Assembly (NCBI GenBank): GCA_964621845.1
Contig: CAZUOL010000056.1
Span: 1-5,293 of the forward strand
Reading direction: 5' to 3'
Source of the DNA: CAYRKQ01 sp964621845
GTDB lineage: Bacteria > Patescibacteriota > Saccharimonadia > Saccharimonadales > UBA7683
Length of the DNA stretch: 5,293 nucleotides
Shown here: in pieces, positions 1 to 5,293 of the stretch
Layout of the letters: each line of letters begins with the position of its first letter
How positions within the stretch are numbered: the first letter of the stretch is position 1
Notes under the pieces: model-generated
What the model was told of the DNA's origin: nothing
The model's database searches: none
What the model saw: only the letters and a program-made list of their open reading frames with translations
Position numbers and translations under genes: made by a program

Positions 1-1149
1 GAAATGTTTGTTGGTGTCGGTGCTTCACGAGTTCGGGATCTGTTTGCAAAAGCAAAAAAGAACGCGCCCTGCATCATCTTTATTGATGAAATTGATGCGG
101 TCGGTCGCCGCCGTGGTTCCGGTATGGGGGGTGGCCATGATGAGCGTGAGCAGACGCTCAATCAAATTTTGGTAGAGATGGATGGTTTTGAAAGTGGTAC
201 AAATGTGATTGTGCTGGCTGCTACCAACCGAGCGGATGTACTTGACCCCGCCTTGCTACGTCCTGGCCGTTTTGACCGTCGGGTGAATATACCGTTGCCC
301 GAGCGCAAAGATCGCGAAGCAATATTGAAGGTGCACTTTAAAAACAAGCCAGCAGATGAAACCGTCAATTTAAATGCGCTTTCTAAAAAAACAACCGGCA
401 TGGCCGGTGCAGATTTGGCGAACCTTGCCAACGAGGCAGCGATTATTGCAGCTCGCCATAATCGAAAAACCATCAACAACAAAGATATCACCGAGGCATT
501 TGAACGCATTGCTATTGGGCCTGAACGCAAAAACAAAGCCATGACTGAAAAAGATCGCGAGATGACCGCCTATCACGAAGGTGGCCATGCGCTTGCTGGC
601 TTTGTGCTACCAAACTCTGGCGGTCTGCATAAAGTGACCATCATTCCGCGCGGTGGTACGGGTGGTGTCACTTGGTTCTTAGACGAAGAAGATAAGAGCT
701 ACCATTCAATCAATGAGTTTAAGGATGTCTTGGTACGGATTGTGGGGGGGCGTATTGCTGAAAAGGTAATATACGGCAACGACTGGGTGACCACAGGTGC
801 TGGCAGTGATCTTCAAAAGGCATCACAGTTGGCGCGTGAAATGGTGATAGAACAAGGTATGGGTAAAAAATTGCGAGATCAGGTGTTCCACGAAGATGAA
901 GGCGGCATGATGCTCGATCGCATGGTGCACACGAAGCCGTATTCTGAAAAAACTGCCGAGCTGATTGACCAGGAAGTCGAGGATCTCATAACTGAAGCAA
1001 CCGACCGCTGCGAAAAAATTATCAAAGCAAACCTGAAGGCACTCGAAAGCATTAAAGATGCGTTGCTTGAAAAAGAAACGCTCGATGAAGATGAGGCTCG
1101 CGCAGCACTGAAGGGCGCAGTCGCACCAAAAGAAGTAGTGCTTTCATAA
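1..1149 (+). CDS. ftsH: ATP-dependent zinc metalloprotease FtsH, 5' end missing
   Basis: FtsH is a hexameric, membrane-anchored AAA+ protease that unfolds and degrades membrane and short-lived cytosolic proteins. The frame is open from base 1 (GAA), so 382 residues are visible and the gene begins upstream. Counting that Glu as residue 1, the pore loop FVG is at 3-5, Walker B IIFIDEID at 25-32, and the second region of homology spans about 68-93 with sensor Asn76 and arginine fingers Arg87 and Arg90. The M41 peptidase zinc site HEGGH is at 192-196, and the third ligand is probably Asp270 in TTGAGSD. By comparison with E. coli FtsH, about 225 residues are absent: the two N-terminal membrane segments, the periplasmic domain and Walker A. 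That loss is due to the window edge. The tail is charged and helical and ends at TAA. All visible catalytic residues are intact, and I see no frameshift. The ATG at base 4 is internal, not the start. Confidence 0.97.
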   Translation, partial: EMFVGVGASRVRDLFAKAKKNAPCIIFIDEIDAVGRRRGSGMGGGHDEREQTLNQILVEMDGFESGTNVIVLAATNRADVLDPALLRPGRFDRRVNIPLPERKDREAILKVHFKNKPADETVNLNALSKKTTGMAGADLANLANEAAIIAARHNRKTINNKDITEAFERIAIGPERKNKAMTEKDREMTAYHEGGHALAGFVLPNSGGLHKVTIIPRGGTGGVTWFLDEEDKSYHSINEFKDVLVRIVGGRIAEKVIYGNDWVTTGAGSDLQKASQLAREMVIEQGMGKKLRDQVFHEDEGGMMLDRMVHTKPYSEKTAELIDQEVEDLITEATDRCEKIIKANLKALESIKDALLEKETLDEDEARAALKGAVAPKEVVLS

Positions 1150-1176
1150 GATTCTCACAAAACCTTACTAAAACCA

Positions 1177-1190
1177 CTAGCCTCTAGCCT
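1177..1190. repeat. Tandem 7-bp repeat CTAGCCT x2
   Basis: CTAGCCT occurs twice with no spacer, at 1177-1183 and 1184-1190, in the gap between ftsH and murJ. It lies where a -35 element would be expected for the TATACT box at 1201. It could be a regulator half-site pair or chance; nothing in the sequence decides this. Confidence 0.45.
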
Positions 1191-1200
1191 GATCGGCACG

Positions 1201-1206
1201 TATACT
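1201..1206 (+). promoter_or_regulatory. Putative -10 box of the murJ promoter
   Basis: TATACT matches the sigma-70 type -10 consensus at five of six positions and lies 13 bases before the murJ ATG. No TTGACA-like -35 is seen at 16-18 bases upstream (TAGCCT occupies that place). If used, transcription would start near 1213 and leave a leader of about 7 bases. The same hexamer appears just before lepA, which supports it as a real element. Confidence 0.45.
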
Positions 1207-1219
1207 GGGTACAAGGTTT

Positions 1220-2833
1220 ATGGTAAGAAGATTAATAGTTCGTGCGAATCAAAAAGTAAGCTTTGGTGCAGCTGCCTCTTTATTGGCAGCCTCGAGTTTT
1301 GTGGCATTGCTGCTTGGTATGGTGCGCGAGCTCTTTCTGGCTCGCGGATTTGGCCCAACGAGCCCTGAGGTCGCCGCCTATAAGGTGGCCTTTACCGTAC
1401 CAGACTTTATGTTCTGTTTACTTACCTCTGGAGCATTGGCAGTTACCTTTATACCGGTGTTTAACGAACGCTTCTTAAAAGGGAACAAAAAATCATCATG
1501 GGAACTCAGCTCGAGTATTTTAAACCTTTTTGGTATTCTGACCTTTTGCGCTAGTATCATCATTATCATCTTCGCGGAGCCTTTGGTGAAGTACGTGGTG
1601 GCCCCCGGCCTCTATCAGCACGATCAACAGGCAGCATTTTTGGCCGTTTCAATGATGCGCATTGTGGCCATAAACCCGCTACTTTTTTCAATCAGCACGG
1701 TCTTTACTTCAATTCAACAGGCGGTGGGTCGCTTCTTTTTTGTTTCGATGGCGCCTATTTTTTACAACCTGGCCATCATTATCGGTATTGTGTTTTTTGC
1801 ACCTCAAAGCGGCTTGAACTTAGGGATTATGGGCGTCGCCGTTGGAGTTGTATTGGGCTCTATTTTACAACTTGGCGTGAGTTATGTTGGGCTGACTGGT
1901 CTTGGTTTTCAGTACCGGCCTACTATTTTCTGGCGTAACAAAGGATTTAAAAAGGTCCTTCGTATATTGCCTGCAAGATCGGTTGATCAGGGGATGGATT
2001 ACCTTCAGAACATTGTTGATATTAGCCTCGCCTCGCGTTTGAGCGTCGGGGCAATTGGCGCTTATAGCTACGCGTACATTATCCATAATGTGCCCGTCAC
2101 TTTGATTGGTTTTGCACTCGCGACGGCGGCGTATCCGCGGCTGACAGCTCGCTTGGCTCAGAATCGGCCCGATCTGTTCAAAAAAGACGTGGTTAAGTTG
2201 CTCCGGTTAGTCATTTGGTTGGCACTTCCTGCAGTGACGGTTACCTTTTTGCTCAGAGGCTATATTGTGCGTATTATCAACGGCGACGGGCAGCCACAAA
2301 TAGCAGCCCTGCTCGGCGTGTTTGCGTGGGTAGTGATGTTCCGTGTGTTGTATCACGTACTTTCGCGGTGTTTTTATGCTCAGCAAGACACCAAGACGCC
2401 CCTGTATGTTTCAGTACTCACGGTTGGCATGACTATTGGCCTTGCGGTATGGTGGTCTCGCCCAGAAAACTTTGGAGTCATTGGCTTGCCTTTGGCACAG
2501 CTGGTGGCGGCTACCATTGAAACCATTATTCTAACGACTATCTTACAGCGTCGTTTCCCACATTTGTTTGACCGACCGTTTCTCGGTGCGTTATGGCGCA
2601 TGATTTCAGCTTTTGGTATTACCTTTTGGGTGACATGGCTGCTCAGGCGAGAGCTATTTGAGCTCAGCGCTTCAGATAGGGGGTTCTTTACACTTATTTC
2701 TAAACTCAGTATTCTAGGCATCGTCGTGGCGTTGGTATACCTTGTACTTTCATGGCTTTTCAGGCTCGAAGAGGTGTCCCCTATTGTGAATAAGTTGAAA
2801 GCGTTTGTTTTTAAGCCTATTCGTTTGGAGTAG
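1220..2833 (+). CDS. murJ: MurJ/MviN-family lipid II flippase
   Basis: MurJ proteins (MVF family, MOP superfamily) move the peptidoglycan precursor lipid II across the cytoplasmic membrane. The 537-residue product is very hydrophobic, with roughly 14 membrane segments, close to the family's usual 500-530. Family marks include LLLGMVRELFLARGFG at 30-45, VPDFMFCLLTSGAL at 60-73 and FYAQQDTKTPLY at 385-396. The ATG at 1220 puts a short basic segment (MVRRLIVR) before the first membrane helix, which fits the family. The next Met (34) lies inside that helix. A weak AAGG at 1213-1216 is only 3 bases from ATG, so initiation is probably not driven by a normal Shine-Dalgarno. Aligned by eye with E. 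coli MurJ, Arg24 is kept (Arg36 here), but the places of Arg18, Arg52 and Arg270 appear to hold Leu30, Phe65 and Ile287. It follows ftsH by 70 bases and precedes lepA by 35. The family call is firm; lipid II as substrate is inferred. Confidence 0.93.
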   Translation: MVRRLIVRANQKVSFGAAASLLAASSFVALLLGMVRELFLARGFGPTSPEVAAYKVAFTVPDFMFCLLTSGALAVTFIPVFNERFLKGNKKSSWELSSSILNLFGILTFCASIIIIIFAEPLVKYVVAPGLYQHDQQAAFLAVSMMRIVAINPLLFSISTVFTSIQQAVGRFFFVSMAPIFYNLAIIIGIVFFAPQSGLNLGIMGVAVGVVLGSILQLGVSYVGLTGLGFQYRPTIFWRNKGFKKVLRILPARSVDQGMDYLQNIVDISLASRLSVGAIGAYSYAYIIHNVPVTLIGFALATAAYPRLTARLAQNRPDLFKKDVVKLLRLVIWLALPAVTVTFLLRGYIVRIINGDGQPQIAALLGVFAWVVMFRVLYHVLSRCFYAQQDTKTPLYVSVLTVGMTIGLAVWWSRPENFGVIGLPLAQLVAATIETIILTTILQRRFPHLFDRPFLGALWRMISAFGITFWVTWLLRRELFELSASDRGFFTLISKLSILGIVVALVYLVLSWLFRLEEVSPIVNKLKAFVFKPIRLE

Positions 2834-2849
2834 GTAGAACAAGCTACCT
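2832..2849. repeat. 6-bp inverted repeat between murJ and lepA
   Basis: AGGTAG (2832-2837) and CTACCT (2844-2849) are perfectly complementary around a 6-base loop. The left arm overlaps the murJ stop codon. No T-run follows, so it is not a standard intrinsic terminator. It sits just upstream of the -10 box of lepA, where a repressor or activator could bind. The stem is short and chance is possible. Confidence 0.35.
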
Positions 2850-2850
2850 C

Positions 2851-2859
2851 TGTTATACT
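2851..2859 (+). promoter_or_regulatory. Putative extended -10 promoter of lepA
   Basis: TGTTATACT is a TGn-extended -10 box whose core TATACT (2854-2859) is identical to the one before murJ. Extended boxes can work without a good -35, and none is seen here. Only 9 bases separate the box from the ATG at 2869, so the transcript would start about 2-4 bases before the start codon. Confidence 0.5.
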
Positions 2860-2868
2860 GTGGGGAAT

Positions 2869-4650
2869 ATGCACCAAGAACATATCCGAAATTTTTGTAT
2901 TATTGCTCACATAGATCACGGCAAGTCTACGTTGGCCGATCGCTTACTTGAGCTGACTGGCACTGTTGAGAAGCGCGAAATGAAGGCGCAACTGCTCGAT
3001 AAAATGGATTTGGAGCGCGAAAAAGGTATCACTATTAAATTAGCTCCCGTCCGGATGAACTATAAAGAGTATCAGTTGAACCTGATAGACACCCCAGGCC
3101 ATGTAGATTTTAGCTATGAGGTTTCGCGTAGTCTCGAGGCCTGTGAGGGGGCTATTCTAGTGGTTGATGCTAGCCAGGGCATTCAAGCACAAACGTTAGC
3201 AAACGTCTACCTTGCAATTGCTGCTGATCTTAAAATTATCCCTGTATTGAATAAAATTGATCTCCCGGCTGCCGATGTACCGCGCGTGACAGCTGAAGTG
3301 GTCAGTTTGTTGGGTTGCTCTGAAGATGAAATACTACACATCTCAGCTAAAACAGGTGAAGGGGTGCCGGCGGTGCTAGACGCCATAGTTGAGCGCATTG
3401 ACGCGCCAACAGGGGTTGATCAAAAGGCGGCGCGAGCACTGATTTTTGATAGCTACTACGATGACTATCGTGGGGTCATTTTGTATGTGCGGAGTGTCGA
3501 CGGCTCTATAAAAAAGGGCAGTGAGCTCAAAATGATGAGCACCAAGAGTCACGGGTTGGCACTAGAAGTTGGTCATTTGAGCCCTGATATGCGGCCCGAT
3601 CAAGAACTGAAGACAGGTGAGATTGGCTATATTGTCACTAATCTAAAATCAACCCGTGAAGCGAAGGTTGGTGATACGGTTACCTTGACTGCCTCACCTG
3701 CCACTGACCCGCTCCCTGGCTACAAAGAGGTCAAGCCCTTCGTATATGCTGGTATCTTTCCGGAAAGTAACGAATATTACGCCGAACTCAAAGATGCCAT
3801 CGAAAAGCTATCACTCAGTGATTCTGCTCTGCAATATGAGCCTGAAAACTCACCAGTGCTTGGTTTTGGTGTGCGAGTCGGCTTCTTAGGACTGCTTCAC
3901 ATGGATATCGTACGCGAACGATTAGAGCGCGAATACAACCTGAGTTTGATCGTGACGAACCCGAGTACTGATTATCACGTTGAGTTACTCACTGGTGAAC
4001 AGGTAGACATAAAATCGGCCAGCAGTTTGCCTGACCCGGCCAAAATTAAAACCATTGCTGAGCCGTGGATTAATGGCGAAATTGTCGTCCCGAAAGATTA
4101 CGTTGGCCCAGTGCTGCAGTTGATTGCCTCAAAGCGCGGGCTGCAGAAATCACTGAGCTATGTAGATGAAAAGTTGGCGCTGATTGGTTTTGAAGCCCCG
4201 CTTGCGAACCTGTTGACCGATTTTTACGATCAGCTAAAAAGCGTGACCTCTGGCTACGGTTCGTTTAACTATGAGCTGGGTGAGTATCGCATTGAAGATT
4301 TAGCACGAGTTGATTTTTATGTGGCTGGCGAAACGGTAGGGGCGCTCTCAGTGATGTGCCATCGCTCTGAGGCTCAGAGCCTGGGGCGAGAAACGGTTGA
4401 AAAACTCAAAGAGGTTATCCCCCGCCAAAACTTTAAGGTCGCCCTACAAGCGGCCATTGGCGGTAAGTTTATCGCACGCGAAGATCTCTCCGCATTTAGA
4501 AAAGACGTCACCAGTGGTCTGTATGGCGGTGATGTCAGTCGAAAAAAGAAGGTGCTTGCGAAGCAGAAAAAAGGTAAGGCTCGTATGAAGCGGTTTGGCA
4601 AAGTAGACATCCCAGCTGAAGCGTTTACGGTGATGCTCAAACGGGATTAA
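2869..4650 (+). CDS. lepA: Elongation factor 4 (LepA)
   Basis: EF-4 is a ribosome-bound translational GTPase linked to back-translocation, ribosome biogenesis and translation under stress. From the ATG at 2869 the product has 593 residues, close to the family's usual 595-600. GTPase motifs are complete: G1 AHIDHGKS at 13-20, G2 around REKGITI at 50-56, G3 DTPGH at 74-78, G4 NKID at 128-131 and G5 SAK at 159-161. The EF-4-specific C-terminal domain ends with a basic stretch (GGDVSRKKK, KQKKGKARMKRFG) and a VDIPAEAF tail, as in the family. An in-frame GTG at 2860 would add three residues (GTG GGG AAT), but it directly abuts the -10 box and lacks a Shine-Dalgarno, so I prefer the ATG. Neither start has a well-placed ribosome site. 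LAPVRM after G2, where many bacteria have a sequence like KAQAVR, suggests a Patescibacteria-like lineage. The reading frame is intact to TAA. Confidence 0.97.
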   Translation: MHQEHIRNFCIIAHIDHGKSTLADRLLELTGTVEKREMKAQLLDKMDLEREKGITIKLAPVRMNYKEYQLNLIDTPGHVDFSYEVSRSLEACEGAILVVDASQGIQAQTLANVYLAIAADLKIIPVLNKIDLPAADVPRVTAEVVSLLGCSEDEILHISAKTGEGVPAVLDAIVERIDAPTGVDQKAARALIFDSYYDDYRGVILYVRSVDGSIKKGSELKMMSTKSHGLALEVGHLSPDMRPDQELKTGEIGYIVTNLKSTREAKVGDTVTLTASPATDPLPGYKEVKPFVYAGIFPESNEYYAELKDAIEKLSLSDSALQYEPENSPVLGFGVRVGFLGLLHMDIVRERLEREYNLSLIVTNPSTDYHVELLTGEQVDIKSASSLPDPAKIKTIAEPWINGEIVVPKDYVGPVLQLIASKRGLQKSLSYVDEKLALIGFEAPLANLLTDFYDQLKSVTSGYGSFNYELGEYRIEDLARVDFYVAGETVGALSVMCHRSEAQSLGRETVEKLKEVIPRQNFKVALQAAIGGKFIAREDLSAFRKDVTSGLYGGDVSRKKKVLAKQKKGKARMKRFGKVDIPAEAFTVMLKRD

Positions 4651-4666
4651 ATTCAGCCCATAGCCC

Positions 4667-4695
4667 TTGTGTTTTTTGTGATAAGCATTTAAAAT
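4667..4695 (+). promoter_or_regulatory. Putative promoter of the surface-protein gene
   Basis: A -10-like TAAAAT (4690-4695, five of six consensus positions) lies 17 bases after TTGTGT (4667-4672), a weak -35 that keeps only the TTG. Transcription would begin near 4702, giving a leader of about 40 bases with room for the Shine-Dalgarno at 4732. This geometry differs from the near-leaderless boxes before murJ and lepA. Confidence 0.4.
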
Positions 4696-4731
4696 TGACT
4701 GGTAAATAAGTAACTTCCACCACAGATTAAC

Positions 4732-4744
4732 GGAGTCAAAAATT
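4732..4744 (+). promoter_or_regulatory. Shine-Dalgarno GGAG and ATT start
   Basis: GGAG (4732-4735) stands 6 bases before ATT (4742-4744), an ideal spacing. Starting at ATT gives a textbook signal peptide beginning M-K-T-F. The frame is open back to a TAA at 4703, and between that stop and GTG 4787 it holds no ATG, GTG or TTG, so this ribosome site points to ATT or to a base change from ATG. Confidence 0.6.
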
Positions 4745-5293
4745 AAAACCTTTCAACTTACTTCATACAAAGTAGCAGCTATCTTTGTGTTTGTAGCTGT
4801 AGCAACTATTCTCTCTGGTGGTAAAGCGCATGCCGCTACCATAGACGTAGCCACCGGCAACGATGAAACCACCGCTAACTCCACCTGTTCTCTCTCCGAA
4901 GCCATCACCAACATCAACAACGGTGATGCTACCACCTACCCAGAGTGTACCAGTACTAACTCAGATCCCTTTGGCACTAACGACACTATTACGCTCCCAG
5001 AAGGGACTTACGCTTACTGCAGACTTACCCCAAATTACCAACTCCATTACCATCCAAGGCAAAGGCATGGGAAAGAGTGTGATTGATGGGGGAGGGCGTG
5101 GACAGGGGTGGTTGCGAACCTTACGTCAGGGAGTTTTACCCTAACAGGTATCACAGTAACTGCCTTTAAGGACACCGGTGTACTGGTTAATGATGCAGAG
5201 GTAGTGACAGTCTCTCAGGTTGAAGTTAACGGTGCTGGTTCAGTTAGCTCGGCGGGATATATGCTTGGTTTCGGTCTTAACAATGATACCGTT
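4742..5293 (+). pseudogene. Secreted CSLREA-domain surface protein, frameshifted, 3' end outside the window
   Basis: This is the start of an exported protein, running off the window. Counting the ATT as residue 1, a signal peptide occupies 1-31: basic Lys2 and Lys10, a hydrophobic core at about 11-24, and likely cleavage after AHA (29-31). Next comes CSLSEAI at 49-55, a variant of the CSLREA motif found just after the signal peptide in many large bacterial surface proteins. Cys49 and Cys69 could form a disulphide. DTITLPEGTY at 81-90 and a following SITIQGKG segment look like rungs of a parallel beta-helix. The frame breaks twice. After about 5011 the sense moves to the +1 frame (LTADLPQIT through SVIDGGG). 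Between about 5087 and 5115 it returns to the first frame (VVANLTSGSFTLTGITV), which is then open to base 5293. Read straight, the first frame stops at TGA 5084-5086 and the second at TAA 5142-5144. This may be a decaying gene, a switched-off variant or sequence error. The function is unknown; adhesion is only a guess. Confidence 0.75.

Noticed and set aside
162..588. Two overlapping minus-strand frames inside ftsH
   Set aside because: They lie wholly within the conserved AAA+ and protease coding sequence, resemble no known protein and have no start signals.
2860..2868. GTG start for lepA, three codons upstream
   Set aside because: It abuts the -10 box, has no Shine-Dalgarno, and the ATG at 2869 gives the usual EF-4 N-terminus.
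2380..2919. A 179-codon minus-strand frame across the murJ-lepA junction
   Set aside because: It covers conserved MurJ and EF-4 coding sequence on the other strand and its translation shows no domain or membrane pattern; it is a shadow frame.
4643..4677. Intrinsic terminator after lepA
   Set aside because: A run of six T (4672-4677) is present, but only a 3-bp GGG/CCC pairing can be found before it, too weak and badly spaced.
4753..4935. Minus-strand frame over the signal peptide region
   Set aside because: It is antisense to a clear signal peptide and CSLREA region and has no supporting features.
4787..5086. A separate 99-residue protein starting at GTG 4787
   Set aside because: The start would cut off the basic part of the signal peptide and its last 25 or so residues are out-of-frame sequence; the real sense continues in the next frame.
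4863..5144. A separate 93-residue protein in the +1 frame
   Set aside because: Only its middle part (about 5013-5090) is meaningful, as the displaced segment of the surface protein; its beginning and end are out-of-frame.

Overview
The window carries three intact or nearly intact housekeeping reading frames on the + strand, followed by the start of a secreted surface protein whose frame is broken. The base composition is moderate. Stops are TAA, TAG and TAA, and nothing suggests that UGA is recoded. The sequences look bacterial and resemble those of the Patescibacteria (CPR), possibly Saccharibacteria. I base this on the form of EF-4 (GITIKLAPVRM after the G2 region), the FtsH C-terminal half (GGTGGVTWF, VTTGAGSD, EQGMG) and a divergent MurJ with a PDF-x-F-x-LL-x-x-GAL motif. 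This placement comes from memory of family sequences, not from a search.

Layout: (1) 1-1149 is the C-terminal two thirds of the membrane protease FtsH, cut by the window edge. (2) 1150-1219 is a short gap with a TATACT box, a tandem 7-bp repeat and a 7-bp inverted repeat reaching the next start. (3) 1220-2833 is a MurJ/MviN-family lipid II flippase. (4) 2834-2868 is a short gap with a 6-bp dyad and an extended -10 box almost touching the next start. (5) 2869-4650 is translation factor EF-4 (LepA), complete. (6) 4651-4741 is a gap with a plausible promoter and a good Shine-Dalgarno. (7) 4742 to the window end is an exported CSLREA-type protein with probable beta-helix structure. It has no ATG/GTG/TTG at the expected start (ATT instead) and two mutually compensating frameshifts.

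The first three genes serve membrane protein quality control, cell wall precursor export and ribosome function. They lie head to tail but each of the two downstream genes appears to have its own -10 box, so they need not form a strict operon. The final gene has its own promoter, different codon preference and a signal peptide, and looks like an accessory surface gene next to a conserved block.

I found no convincing new system, RNA gene, CRISPR array, insertion sequence or minus-strand gene. The best leads are the triple anomaly in the surface gene, the near-leaderless promoter geometry of murJ and lepA, and the apparent loss of canonical arginines in MurJ.
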